Counted from the first letter of the stretch, positions 40,204 to 48,000 are shown. The stretch is 64,000 bases of DNA from Ornithinimicrobium murale (GCF_003352835.1 NZ_QLVD01000019.1:310001-374000); one strand, 5' to 3'. A program made the numbers and translations. Notes: generated by a model from the letters alone, not told the origin.

Positions 40204-41721
40204 GTGACCACCTCGACCTTCGACACGACCCAGCATCCCCGCGGCGCAGATGGTCGCTGGGTCACCACCGGCGCCGGGGAGTCGGACGCCGACCTGTCCA
40301 CGCACCCGGTGATCCTTGGCCTGGTGGACATCCCCGAGCCAGTAGACGCCGCCCTGGACACCCTCCGGGCTGCCGGAATGCGGCCCGTCCTGGTTGGCGG
40401 GTCGGTTCGTGACGCCCTGCTTGACCCGGACCTGAAGCCCAAAGACCTGGACTTCGAGCTGTACGGCGCCCGCTCTCCCGCCGAGGTCGCTCGACTACTG
40501 GGACCACATGGCCGCATCGACGAGGTGGGTGTCTCGTTCGGCGTCATCAAACTCACGGTCCCGGATGGCGACGGCACCCATGACATCGACCTGACCCTGC
40601 CCCGAACCGACTCCAAGGTCGGCGAGGGCCACCGCGGGTTCGCGGTCACCACCGACCCGGACCTGTCCTTCGAGGAAGCGTCCGCCCGGCGCGACTTCAC
40701 CATCAACGCCATCATGTGGGACCCGGACACCGGTGAGCTGATCGACCCGCACGGTGGTGCCGACGACCTCCAGGCCGGCACACTGCGGCACGTCTCCGAT
40801 GCTTTCGACGACGACCCGTTGCGTGTCCTGCGTGGCGTCCAGTTCGCTGCCCGCTTCGACATGGAGATGGCAGCGGAGACCATCCAGCGTTGCCGCACCC
40901 TGGCACCGACCTACGACCAGCTGGCCGCCGAACGGGTCTGGGGCGAGCTCGACAAGGTGTTCACCCGCGGGGTCCGCCCCTCCCGAGCCCTGGAGGCCCT
41001 GGAGCAAACCGGCTGGCTCAAGCACTTCCCGGAGCTGGACGCCACCCGTAGCACTCCGCAGGACCCGGTCTGGCACCCCGAGGGCGATGTCTACACCCAC
41101 CTGGGCCTGTCCGCTGATGAGGCCGCGTCCCGAGCCGACGCCGACGGGCTGTCACCGGACCGCCGCGCCGTCGTAGTTGCCGCCACTCTGCTGCATGACG
41201 TCGGTAAGGTCACCCACACCCAACACCAGCCTGATGGCCGCATCACCAGTCACGGCCACGCTGAGGCCGGTGAGCAGCCGACCCATGAATTGTTAACCCG
41301 CCTGGGCGCACCCAAGACGTTGACTACCAGCGTCACTGCACTGGTCCGTGAGCACATGAACCACCAGGGTGTCGGCAAGGATGCTCGGCCCAGTATCGGT
41401 GCTGTCCGCCGGTTGCAGCGACGTCTGGACGCTTCCGGGACCAACCTGTCCGAGTGGTCCATCGTGGTCGCCGCAGACGCAGCCGGCCGCGGTCCAGGAG
41501 CCAAGTCCGACCCGTCACAGGTCTGGTTGGAGGTGGCCGCTGAGCACCAGGTGACGCAACGGCCCGCGCCCCGTCTCCTCACCGGGCGGCACCTCATCGG
41601 CACCGGAATGAAGCCCGGACCCGGGTTCAAGTCAGTCTTGGCGGACGCCGAGCTGGCCCAGGACAACGGGGAGTTCGACGACGAGGCCGGTGCCCTGGCC
41701 TGGTTCGCCGCCCGAGGTTAA
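40204..41721 (+). CDS. CCA tRNA nucleotidyltransferase-like protein with N-terminal tag
   Basis: Residues 6-30 carry the tag (DTTQHPRGADGRWVTTGAGE). The class II polymerase-beta core follows: VLVGGSVRDALL, KDLDFELYG with the two metal-binding Asp, RRDFTINAIMWD and DDPLRVLRGVQFAARF. An HD domain (LLHDVGKV, near residue 330, and HGHAEAGE) lies behind. Such enzymes add or repair the 3' CCA of tRNA. On a mobile element this could mend tRNAs damaged by host or rival nucleases (inference). Length 505, normal plus the tag. Confidence 0.85.
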   Translation: MTTSTFDTTQHPRGADGRWVTTGAGESDADLSTHPVILGLVDIPEPVDAALDTLRAAGMRPVLVGGSVRDALLDPDLKPKDLDFELYGARSPAEVARLLGPHGRIDEVGVSFGVIKLTVPDGDGTHDIDLTLPRTDSKVGEGHRGFAVTTDPDLSFEEASARRDFTINAIMWDPDTGELIDPHGGADDLQAGTLRHVSDAFDDDPLRVLRGVQFAARFDMEMAAETIQRCRTLAPTYDQLAAERVWGELDKVFTRGVRPSRALEALEQTGWLKHFPELDATRSTPQDPVWHPEGDVYTHLGLSADEAASRADADGLSPDRRAVVVAATLLHDVGKVTHTQHQPDGRITSHGHAEAGEQPTHELLTRLGAPKTLTTSVTALVREHMNHQGVGKDARPSIGAVRRLQRRLDASGTNLSEWSIVVAADAAGRGPGAKSDPSQVWLEVAAEHQVTQRPAPRLLTGRHLIGTGMKPGPGFKSVLADAELAQDNGEFDDEAGALAWFAARG

Positions 41722-41730
41722 CCGACCAGC

Positions 41731-41747
41731 CGCCACACCACCTCAGT
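41731..41747 (+). promoter_or_regulatory. class I box without a start codon at +1
   Basis: CGCCACACCA then CCTCAGT then ACAACGG. Confidence 0.5.
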
Positions 41748-41914
41748 ACAACGGAACAGGGAAGCCAGCGTTAAAGCCTGTGGGGCAGCATCTGGGTGTG
41801 CCGTTTTGGTCCAGGCCAAGGACGACTGGGGTGTTCTAGGCACAAAGTCCCGTGCCCTCGGTTTCTCACCCTGTAGCGGCGTACCTGCGCTGGCCTCTGC
41901 TCCGTCGTACTCCC

Positions 41915-41931
41915 CGCACAGTGTGACTGTC
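41915..41931 (+). promoter_or_regulatory. class II box before the tagged gene at 41932
   Basis: CGCACAGTGT then GACTGTC then ATG. Confidence 0.6.
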
Positions 41932-42210
41932 ATGAGCACGCAACTGGGTGCAAACGCCGTCAACCAGCGCGAACAGGACCGCGATCGCTCGGGCCGGTTC
42001 GGTCCGTCCACCGCGCCGGAGTCCGATCTGACCGTCCTGCCCGGCGGGCTCCGTCCTGCCCTGCACGACTACGAGAGCGACGAGACCTTCCACTACCCGC
42101 AGGCCAACGACCTCGACAAGGTGGTGACCTACGGCAAGGAGGCCGCTGCAGCCCTGGCCGCCTCCGGGTTGGGCACCTGCGTGACCGTCAACCATACCGC
42201 CGCCGCCTGA
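41932..42210 (+). CDS. tagged small protein, 92 aa
   Basis: Residues 12-33 hold the tag in its RDRSG form (REQDRDRSGRFGPSTAPESD). The remaining 60 residues are helical (NDLDKVVTYGKEAAAALAAS) and end GTCVTVNHTAAA. It is close to the minimum a tagged protein could be, useful as a bare example. Function unknown. Confidence 0.55.
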   Translation: MSTQLGANAVNQREQDRDRSGRFGPSTAPESDLTVLPGGLRPALHDYESDETFHYPQANDLDKVVTYGKEAAAALAASGLGTCVTVNHTAAA

Positions 42211-42234
42211 GTCACCTGACCGACAGGAGTACCC

Positions 42235-42522
42235 ATGTCTGAGAACCAACTGACCCTTGAACGCACCCTTCTGGCCCGGGACGCAGGCGCCGTCAGGTGG
42301 TCCCTGGCAGTCCTCAACGACAACAGCCGGCCTCTCACCAGCAGGCTGCCCGCCGAAGCGGTCTTCCCCGCCGAGGCAGACCGGACCACCGTCACTGTCG
42401 TGTCCACATCAATCAACGGGATGTTCGACGCCGAGGACCTCGACGGGTCGTTTACCGTGGCGCCGGGTGGGAAGGCAGAGCTCGAGTTGAGCGCTAACCT
42501 CCTGCCTGAGCACGTCGGCTGA
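42235..42522 (+). CDS. hypothetical protein, 95 aa
   Basis: AGGAG Shine-Dalgarno and ATG 42235. Beta-rich, perhaps an immunoglobulin-like strand set (VRWSLAVLNDNSRPLTSRLP, TTVTVVSTSINGMFDAEDLD, GKAELELSANLL). No signal peptide. Unknown. Confidence 0.5.
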   Translation: MSENQLTLERTLLARDAGAVRWSLAVLNDNSRPLTSRLPAEAVFPAEADRTTVTVVSTSINGMFDAEDLDGSFTVAPGGKAELELSANLLPEHVG

Positions 42523-42531
42523 GGAGACGCC

Positions 42532-43170
42532 TTGGCTATCCGGGCGATTGCGACCGACTATTCCGGCATCACCTTCATCTCTACCCTCGAGGCTGACTGG
42601 GCGAAGAACCTGGACGCCTGCGGTATTCGGTGGAACTACGAGCCGGAGGGCGTGAAGCTGCCGTCGGGCACCAACTACCGTCCCGACCTCTACCTGCCGA
42701 GGGTCACCACCTGGCTGGAGGTGAAGGGCCCGCACGACCAGCGCATTGACAAGCCGCACGGACTGGCGGTCGCCTGCCTGCACTCAGCCGGCTGCTCATC
42801 TAATGACCCGGGGGAGAGGACAGAAGTCAACCCCAAGGCCACCTGTGCGTGTGGGTTCGGCCTGCACTTCCCGTGGCGACTGGTAGTGGTCGGCCGGCCC
42901 GGCAACGGCGGCAAGCTCACCTTCCACGGCGCACCCCACCCGCGCTGGGAAGACCCGCAGATCGTGCTGAACCGGTGCTTCGCCTGCCACCAGGTGAGCT
43001 TCGTGGACGCCGCCTCCGGCCTGCGCATCTGCCGACGCTGTCACACCCTGGACGAAGCCGGGTTCGTGACCGACGGCACCTGGGCCGAGGGCATCCACCC
43101 GTCCGGGTCGCTGAACTTCACGCGCGTCGAACCGCCCCGCGGCGGCCGCCGTCCCCGCAGGAAGCGCTAA
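42532..43170 (+). CDS. PD-(D/E)xK-type endonuclease-like protein, 212 aa
   Basis: FISTLEADWAKNLDACGIRW, then NYRPDLYLPRVTTWLEVKG: the PD and ExK residues form the catalytic core of restriction-like or T7-endonuclease-type nucleases. The C-terminal half has a zinc ribbon (RCFACHQ...CRRCH) and a basic tail (RGGRRPRRKR). Start TTG 42532 behind GAGGAG. Would cut branched or foreign DNA in the cytoplasm. Its stop overlaps the stop of the convergent phosphoesterase gene. Confidence 0.65.
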   Translation: MAIRAIATDYSGITFISTLEADWAKNLDACGIRWNYEPEGVKLPSGTNYRPDLYLPRVTTWLEVKGPHDQRIDKPHGLAVACLHSAGCSSNDPGERTEVNPKATCACGFGLHFPWRLVVVGRPGNGGKLTFHGAPHPRWEDPQIVLNRCFACHQVSFVDAASGLRICRRCHTLDEAGFVTDGTWAEGIHPSGSLNFTRVEPPRGGRRPRRKR

Positions 43171-43748
43171 TCGGCCTGCGCGGCCAGGGCGTCGTGCAGG
43201 GTGACCGGCTTCAGTCCCCAGGCGTCCAGGCCGACGTGGATCATCGGGCTGCCCAGGGTTGACTCGCGGAACCGGACGTCGTCGTGGACGTGGCCGTGCA
43301 TCAGTAGACGACCCTCATCGCGCAGCCGCCACTGGGTCGCGCGGTCAACCTCGTCGGGTCGGTCAGCTCCTTCTCCGTCGTACGGGAAGTGGGACAGCAG
43401 GACGGTCTGGCCCTGGTGTCGGAGGGTGGCCATCGTCTGCACGGTGTCGAAGAACTCGAGGTACTCGTCCAGGTAGACGTGGGCGTTGCGGTTCATGCCG
43501 TGCGCTCGGTCGTGATTGCCCAGCACCAGGTGCTTGCGGCCCGGGACGTGGTTGAACCAGCGCAGCGACTGCACCCGGTTGCCCAGGGCCACATCACCGA
43601 GCACCCACAGGTGGTCGTCGCACCCGACCCGGCGGACCAGGTTACGGACGATGGCCTCGTCGTGGGCGCGCACGCTCGTGAAGTGGCGCATCTCGGCCAT
43701 CCTCTCGTGCCCGACGTGCGTGTCGCTGGTCAGCCAAGTCTCGCTCAT
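43167..43748 (-). CDS. calcineurin-like metallophosphoesterase, 193 aa
   Basis: All family motifs are present: TSDTHVGH, VLGDVALG, VLGNHD, LSHFPY and HGHVH. These coordinate two metal ions. Small stand-alone members hydrolyse phosphomono- or diesters, or remove terminal phosphates from nucleic acids; phage homologues are common. The class I box on the minus strand fixes ATG 43748. Confidence 0.85.
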   Translation of the reverse strand: MSETWLTSDTHVGHERMAEMRHFTSVRAHDEAIVRNLVRRVGCDDHLWVLGDVALGNRVQSLRWFNHVPGRKHLVLGNHDRAHGMNRNAHVYLDEYLEFFDTVQTMATLRHQGQTVLLSHFPYDGEGADRPDEVDRATQWRLRDEGRLLMHGHVHDDVRFRESTLGSPMIHVGLDAWGLKPVTLHDALAAQAD

Positions 43749-43765
43749 GCCCTGGTGGTGTGGCG
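43749..43765 (-). promoter_or_regulatory. class I box (minus strand) before the metallophosphoesterase gene
   Basis: CGCCACACCA then CCAGGGC then ATG on the minus strand. Confidence 0.7.
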
Positions 43766-43776
43766 GGACAACGACG

Positions 43777-43818
43777 CAAGGACAGGGACCAGGTGACTTC
43801 ACCTGGTCCCTGTCCTTG
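43777..43818 (-). terminator. long hairpin, probable terminator
   Basis: A perfect 18-bp stem (CAAGGACAGGGACCAGGT / ACCTGGTCCCTGTCCTTG) with a 6-nt loop GACTTC, immediately downstream of the small ORF 43841-43918 on the minus strand and upstream of the phosphoesterase promoter. Confidence 0.7.
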
Positions 43819-43840
43819 TGTCGTGCAGTGGGTCAGCTGG

Positions 43841-43918
43841 TCACTTGCACCAGGGCGTGCTCGGGAACATGAAGCAGCCCTTCCACCAGTCCAGGATGTC
43901 GTTTGCCAGGAAGAACAA
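43841..43918 (-). CDS. possible small hydrophobic peptide, 25 aa
   Basis: The minus-strand GGGGAGG is followed 8 nt later by TTG 43918; the peptide is rich in aromatic and Cys residues (FFLANDILDWWKGC, ends STPWCK). GTG 43927 is another start but sits on top of the Shine-Dalgarno. A strong hairpin terminator lies 22 nt after the stop. Could be a small membrane-active peptide or leader. Confidence 0.4.
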   Translation of the reverse strand: MFFLANDILDWWKGCFMFPSTPWCK

Positions 43919-44013
43919 TGTGCTCACCTCCCCTCGGCACACGCGAGCGGCCCGGCCGGCCAGCTCTGGTGGCCTGGTCACTGTGCGGCGGCATGTTTGT
44001 ATCACCGTCGGCA

Positions 44014-44030
44014 CGCCACACCAGTGAACT
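44014..44030 (+). promoter_or_regulatory. class I box before the lipoprotein nuclease gene
   Basis: CGCCACACCA then GTGAACT then ATG. Confidence 0.7.
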
Positions 44031-44957
44031 ATGCGCACCAAGACCTTCGTCGGAGCCGTCCTCATCCTTACTGTCGCAGTCACTGGCTGCCAGCCGAACA
44101 GCGACCAGGCACCGACCGCGGACCAGGGTGGAGTCACTGTCGCCGCGCAGGAGACCACCGACACCACCGAGCAGGTCGAGACGGGCAGCGCGATGGACGC
44201 CCTGGATGGCCTGCGCATCATCGCCCACGACATCGCCCCGTATGACCGTGAGGCTGCCTTCGGCGGGTCCTGGACCGACTCCGACGGAAACGGCTGCACC
44301 ACCCGCCAGGGCGTCATGAAGCGTGACGCCACTGAGTGGGTCGACGAGGATGGTGACTGTCAGTCCGAGCAGGTCGTCATCGCCGACCGTTACACCGGCA
44401 CCGCGTTCGTCGCGACCAACGTTGGCGACGCCCACACCGAGCATGTTGTCTCCGCCCATGACGCCTGGCTGACCGGGGCGCAGAACCTCACCCAGGATGA
44501 GCGCGAGGCCTTCTACCAGGACCCGCTGAACCTCATCACAGTCGAGGGCAGCGTGAACATGTCCAAGGGTGACAAGAACGCCGCCCAGTGGCTGCCGCCG
44601 TTCGAGGGCGGGCACTGTGAGTTCGCCGCCCAGCAGGTCACCGTGAAGGCCAAGTACGACCTGGGTGTCACCGATGCCGAATACGTGGCCCTGTCCGACA
44701 TCCTCGCCGGTTGCTCCGACCAGGGACTCATCACCCTCGACGACCTGGCCGACACCCCGGTCTTCCACGAGGCCACCCACCTGACCGGCGGCAACGAGGC
44801 TGAGGCGCAAGACGTCAACCCGGCCCCGTCCACCGGCACTGAGCCTTTCGAGAACTGCACCCAGGCCCGCGAGGCCGGCGCCGCCCCGCTGCACAAGGGG
44901 GAGCCGGGCTACGGCGGGCACATGGACGGCGACGGCGACGGGGTTGCCTGCGAGTGA
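44031..44957 (+). CDS. secreted lipoprotein with HNH-type (DUF1524) nuclease and Excalibur domains
   Basis: N-terminal signal peptide with lipobox (ILTVAVTGC). The centre matches DUF1524/GmrSD-like HNH nucleases: HTEHVVSAHDAWLTGA, DPLNLITVEGSVNMSKGDKN and WLPP. The C-terminus is an Excalibur calcium-binding domain (ENCTQAREAG...GYGGHMDGDGDGVACE). It would act outside the membrane, perhaps degrading extracellular DNA or incoming phage and plasmid DNA. Start fixed by the class I box. Confidence 0.8.
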   Translation: MRTKTFVGAVLILTVAVTGCQPNSDQAPTADQGGVTVAAQETTDTTEQVETGSAMDALDGLRIIAHDIAPYDREAAFGGSWTDSDGNGCTTRQGVMKRDATEWVDEDGDCQSEQVVIADRYTGTAFVATNVGDAHTEHVVSAHDAWLTGAQNLTQDEREAFYQDPLNLITVEGSVNMSKGDKNAAQWLPPFEGGHCEFAAQQVTVKAKYDLGVTDAEYVALSDILAGCSDQGLITLDDLADTPVFHEATHLTGGNEAEAQDVNPAPSTGTEPFENCTQAREAGAAPLHKGEPGYGGHMDGDGDGVACE

Positions 44958-45144
44958 GCCGGCTGGCTGCTTTCCTGTCCCAAGATCGCCCCGGCCTGTG
45001 GCACTGACAACGGATTCCCGTACGCGCCCCCGCAGCCGATGAGCAAGGCAGCCCGGTCACCGCAGCACTGGACGCCTCCATGCCGGACTTCGCCAGGGTG
45101 CTCACCAGGTGGACTCCGCTGGGGTGAACCGGCAGGCTGTCACC

Positions 45145-45363
45145 ATGGATTCCATCACCGCCTCCGGGCGTCACGAGGCTCAGCTGATCGAGCGCATAGA
45201 GTCCGCCATGTACCAGTTGAGCGCCGCGGAGGAGGGGGTCCGGGCGGCACGGGAGCGACGCGACACCGCGGTCCGTGCAGCAGTCCGCGCGGGGGCACCG
45301 GTGGCAGCGATCGCCAAGGCCGCCTCCGTCTCTGAGGCCATGGTCTCCCGGCTGGCGAACTAG
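45145..45363 (+). CDS. small HTH protein, 72 aa
   Basis: N-terminal coiled-coil helix (AQLIERIESAMYQLSAAEEG), then AVRAAVRAGAPVAAIAKAAS and EAMVSRLAN, a helix-turn-helix. ATG 45145 has no box and only a weak Shine-Dalgarno. Stop shared with the convergent gene (CTAG). Confidence 0.55.
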   Translation: MDSITASGRHEAQLIERIESAMYQLSAAEEGVRAARERRDTAVRAAVRAGAPVAAIAKAASVSEAMVSRLAN

Positions 45364-45779
45364 CCCTCCTCGGCCATTGCTGTCCCGACCTCGCGCCCGA
45401 CCTGGTAGGAGTCGTGCTTGGTGATCAGGGATGGGCGGGGGTCGGCGAGCATGTCGGCGGCGAGCTGGGCGTCGAACCCGGTTCGCAGACGCAGGCCCGG
45501 CTCGGAGTCGTGCGCCGTTATGAACAGCTCCATCCGGGTACTGGCGGCCTCGAGGTGCACCCCTGCCTCCACCTTGCCGACGCTGACACCGAGGGCGATC
45601 CCGCGAGTGGTGGGGTAGGCGACCCGCTTGGCCGGAGTCGGTGCCTTCTCGCGCGTGTTCGGCGCGGCGGCCAGGACGTCAGCCAACTTGGCCGACACGT
45701 CCTGGTCCAGGTCGCCCAGGCCGCGGTCGACCCAGCCTTTCAGGAGCAGCGAGTGGGTCTTCGTCTTTGTCGTGGTCAT
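45360..45779 (-). CDS. hypothetical protein, 139 aa
   Basis: Starts MTTTKTKTHSLLLKGWVDRG. Mixed alpha/beta; GIALGVSVGKVEAGVHLEAA and MELFITAHDSEPGLRLRTGF. The class I variant (CGCCACACCG) fixes ATG 45779. Unknown family. Convergent with the HTH gene. Confidence 0.55.
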   Translation of the reverse strand: MTTTKTKTHSLLLKGWVDRGLGDLDQDVSAKLADVLAAAPNTREKAPTPAKRVAYPTTRGIALGVSVGKVEAGVHLEAASTRMELFITAHDSEPGLRLRTGFDAQLAADMLADPRPSLITKHDSYQVGREVGTAMAEEG

Positions 45780-45796
45780 ATCTCACCGGTGTGGCG
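45780..45796 (-). promoter_or_regulatory. class I box variant (minus strand) before the gene starting at 45779
   Basis: CGCCACACCG then GTGAGAT then ATG; the tenth base is G instead of A. It is divergent from the class I box at 45814 with an 18-bp gap. Confidence 0.6.
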
Positions 45797-45813
45797 TGCC
45801 CATCCATTCCAGA

Positions 45814-45830
45814 CGCCACACCACCAGTCC
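45814..45830 (+). promoter_or_regulatory. class I box before the gene at 45831
   Basis: CGCCACACCA then CCAGTCC then ATG. Confidence 0.7.
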
Positions 45831-46346
45831 ATGAACACCACACAGAGCACCCAGCACACGCTTCCCGCGACCGACCGCCAGGTCCCCGCCGGCATCGGTG
45901 CGTACAGCATCAAGGCGTACAAGTCGATGCTCACAGACACCGGCCTGCGTGACACCGCCAAGCTCTACCGGGGCGCCACCCTGGTTGGCAGCGTCAACGG
46001 CGACGACTTCGGCGGCCAGACCTACCTGCGCCCCGAGTCGATGGACGAGCACGCGCTGTTCGTCAACGCCTGCGGGGACGAGACCGAGGAGGACGTGCTG
46101 AACGCCCTCATGCTGAACGCCCTCGCTGCCCAGGAGATGAACAAGGTGCTCCGCAAGGGCAAGCTCCTGTTCGTGCGTGCCGGGGAGGCCGTCACCGAGC
46201 CACGCACCATCAACCTGCCGATGTCCAAGACCACGCTCAGTGACATCAAGACCATGCTCGCCAAGGAGGAGTTCCAGACCGGCCTGGCCAAGAAGTTCGG
46301 CGCAGGCTCCCGCTTCTGGGACAGCCAGGTATGGGTCAACATGTGA
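45831..46346 (+). CDS. hypothetical protein, 171 aa
   Basis: Soluble alpha/beta protein (GIGAYSIKAYKSMLTDTGLR, AKLYRGATLVGSVNGDDFGG, DVLNALMLNALAAQEMNKVL). No family recognised. Shares a base with the next start (TGATG). Confidence 0.55.
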   Translation: MNTTQSTQHTLPATDRQVPAGIGAYSIKAYKSMLTDTGLRDTAKLYRGATLVGSVNGDDFGGQTYLRPESMDEHALFVNACGDETEEDVLNALMLNALAAQEMNKVLRKGKLLFVRAGEAVTEPRTINLPMSKTTLSDIKTMLAKEEFQTGLAKKFGAGSRFWDSQVWVNM

Positions 46347-46912
46347 TGGACCTGTACGTGGAGACCCTCAGGCTGGTCGCCACCCCCGCAGTGGTCACCA
46401 GCCTGGCCGTCGCCTGTGCGCTGTACCTGCTGCGGTGGCGATTGCAGCGCGTCGACCTGGTTGCCATCAGTCATTTCTCTGACGACTACCCTGCGACGGT
46501 GGTGCCCTGGCGCCGAAACAGCCTGGCCGTCAGCATGGCCGAGTTCACTTTCGCGCTGGTCTGGCTGCTGTGGTTCGGCGGGGCAACCCTCGCCCTCGTG
46601 CTCGGTGCCCTCTACGGTGACCTGGCCCAGGAGGTGGTGCTGGCCGGGCTCGACAGCGCGGCGGATGCCCTTGGACCCTGGTACCTGGGTCTCTTCGGCA
46701 CCTTGGTAGCGGCCTCACTGATGTCCCGGGCACTGGGGCACGCCAGCCACAGGGAGGGTGCCGGGTGCTCCGCGAGGTTGGACCCCGAGTTCGGGAGCCG
46801 ACACAACATGACCAGTGGGGATGCCGTCGAGGTCTTCCTGGTAGGTGATGAGGCCCGGGCCGAGCTCCAACTGATGGACCCGGTCCCACGCTGGACTCCG
46901 CGACCACACTGA
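46346..46912 (+). CDS. membrane protein, 188 aa
   Basis: The ATG 46346 shares a base with the upstream stop; ATG 46331 is an in-frame alternative. Three hydrophobic helices (TPAVVTSLAVACALYLL; FTFALVWLLWFGGATLALVL; LGPWYLGLFGTLVAASLMS), then a polar C-terminus. Unknown function. Confidence 0.55.
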   Translation: MDLYVETLRLVATPAVVTSLAVACALYLLRWRLQRVDLVAISHFSDDYPATVVPWRRNSLAVSMAEFTFALVWLLWFGGATLALVLGALYGDLAQEVVLAGLDSAADALGPWYLGLFGTLVAASLMSRALGHASHREGAGCSARLDPEFGSRHNMTSGDAVEVFLVGDEARAELQLMDPVPRWTPRPH

Positions 46913-46913
46913 G

Positions 46914-46930
46914 CGCCACACCAGGTCGTC
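46914..46930 (+). promoter_or_regulatory. class I box before the gene at 46931
   Basis: CGCCACACCA then GGTCGTC then ATG. Confidence 0.7.
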
Positions 46931-47257
46931 ATGAACATCATCTTTGACGGACCGGCACCGACCGTCTTCACCGCCCGGTGCCCGAGGTGTAGTCAGCCGC
47001 GACGTCGCCACCTGGGGGCGGGGTACTTCATGCCCACCGGTGGCGGGTGCTCCTGCCCGCAGTCGGCCCCGGGTGCCGTCACCGAGGTCAGTCTCGCGGG
47101 GTGCTCGTTCTCCGTCGCCGCCGACGGGATCATCACCGCCCGGCTCGGTGTGGACGTCGAGACCTTCAAGCCGTTTACCGGCGAGTGGGGTTCCTTCCTG
47201 GTCGGTGCCGGCTTCTGTCCGGCGGCGGTCCTGGCCGCGGTGGTCAACGATGCGTGA
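46931..47257 (+). CDS. hypothetical protein with Cys pairs, 108 aa
   Basis: FTARCPRCSQPRRRHLGAGY and GGGCSCPQSAPG give two Cys pairs near the N-terminus, a possible zinc site, followed by a beta segment. Overlaps the DUF6283 gene by 8 nt. Confidence 0.55.
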   Translation: MNIIFDGPAPTVFTARCPRCSQPRRRHLGAGYFMPTGGGCSCPQSAPGAVTEVSLAGCSFSVAADGIITARLGVDVETFKPFTGEWGSFLVGAGFCPAAVLAAVVNDA

Positions 47258-47684
47258 GCCTGCCAAGAACCCCTGCGGTTCCTGCCCCTACCGTCGCGAC
47301 GTGCCCTCCGGGGTCTGGGACGCCAGCGAGTACGCCAAGCTGCCCGCCTACGACGCCGACACCTCGAACCAGCCGACAGGGGTCTTCCTGTGCCACCAGC
47401 GCAGCGGAGCAGTGTGCTCGGGCTGGGCGGGCTGCCACGACATGGACGAGAGCCTGGCCCTGCGCCTGGCCGTGGCGATGGGAACCTTGGACGCCACCAC
47501 GGCCCGGCAGGTCGTCGACTACGTCAGCCCGGTGCCGCTATTCGACACAGGTGCGCAGGCTGCCGAGCACGGCCTGGCTGAGCTGACGGAGCCGGGGGAG
47601 AAGGCGGCCAGGACGATCGGCAAGCTGGTCCGCAAGGGTGTCGCCGCGGCAGGTTGGACACCACGCCACACCAGCCGGTTATGA
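47250..47684 (+). CDS. DUF6283 family protein, 144 aa
   Basis: PCGSCPYRRDVPSGVWDASE, then FLCHQRSGAVCSGWAGCHDM, is the conserved Cys/His arrangement of DUF6283, small actinobacterial and phage proteins of unknown function likely to bind metal. Ends TPRHTSRL because of the class I box of the next gene. Confidence 0.75.
   Translation: MREPAKNPCGSCPYRRDVPSGVWDASEYAKLPAYDADTSNQPTGVFLCHQRSGAVCSGWAGCHDMDESLALRLAVAMGTLDATTARQVVDYVSPVPLFDTGAQAAEHGLAELTEPGEKAARTIGKLVRKGVAAAGWTPRHTSRL
47664..47680 (+). promoter_or_regulatory. class I box before the frameshifted whiB
   Basis: CGCCACACCA then GCCGGTT then ATG, overlapping the end of the DUF6283 gene. Confidence 0.65.
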
Positions 47685-48000
47685 ACGCCAGGGCCCGCGC
47701 CGCTCCCTTCGACCTGGCCACCGAGACCACCTTCAATGAGCCCGGCGTTCAGGTTCCGTCTGCGCCGGCGAGCACCCCGAGACCTTCTTCCCGCAGGCCG
47801 TCGCCGACCTGGCCCGCGCCCAGTCCGTCTGTGCCGGCTGCCCACTGATCGAGACCTGCCTGCGCACCGGGATCAAGCGAGGCGAGTACGGCGTCTGGGG
47901 TGGGGTCCTCCTCGAGGCCGGAGCGCCCACCACCGACCTGCACATCGAGCGCGGACCGAACTGCAAGCCGGACCGCCGGCGCCACACCAAGACCGCATGA
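47681..48000 (+). pseudogene. WhiB-family gene with a frameshift near 47757
   Basis: From the class I-linked ATG 47681 the frame reads MNARARAAPFDLATETTFNE, then loses similarity near 47757. A different frame then gives the WhiB core (CAGEHPETFFPQ, CAGCPLIETCLRTG, EYGVWGGVLLEAG) to a stop at 48000, but that frame has no start codon (an in-frame TGA lies at 47737). One missing base around 47757-47760 would join them. Sequencing error, true mutation or recoding are all possible; no obvious slippery heptamer is seen. A second whiB at 32233 is intact. Confidence 0.75.
47980..47996 (+). promoter_or_regulatory. class I box before the gene at 47997
   Basis: CGCCACACCA then AGACCGC then ATG, in the end of the whiB reading frame (RRHTKTA). 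Confidence 0.65.

Larger units (their letters stand above)
41722..41931. other. intergenic stretch with a class I box, possible small RNA
   Basis: A class I box sits at its left end but no credible reading frame follows its predicted +1 (41748). The region ends in the class II box of the next gene. A short non-coding transcript or a long leader is possible; I see no strong terminator hairpin. Confidence 0.35.

Noticed and set aside
43833..44921. Minus-strand open frame of 362 codons
   Set aside because: Antisense to the HNH lipoprotein gene; only its last 25-28 codons, outside that gene, look real.
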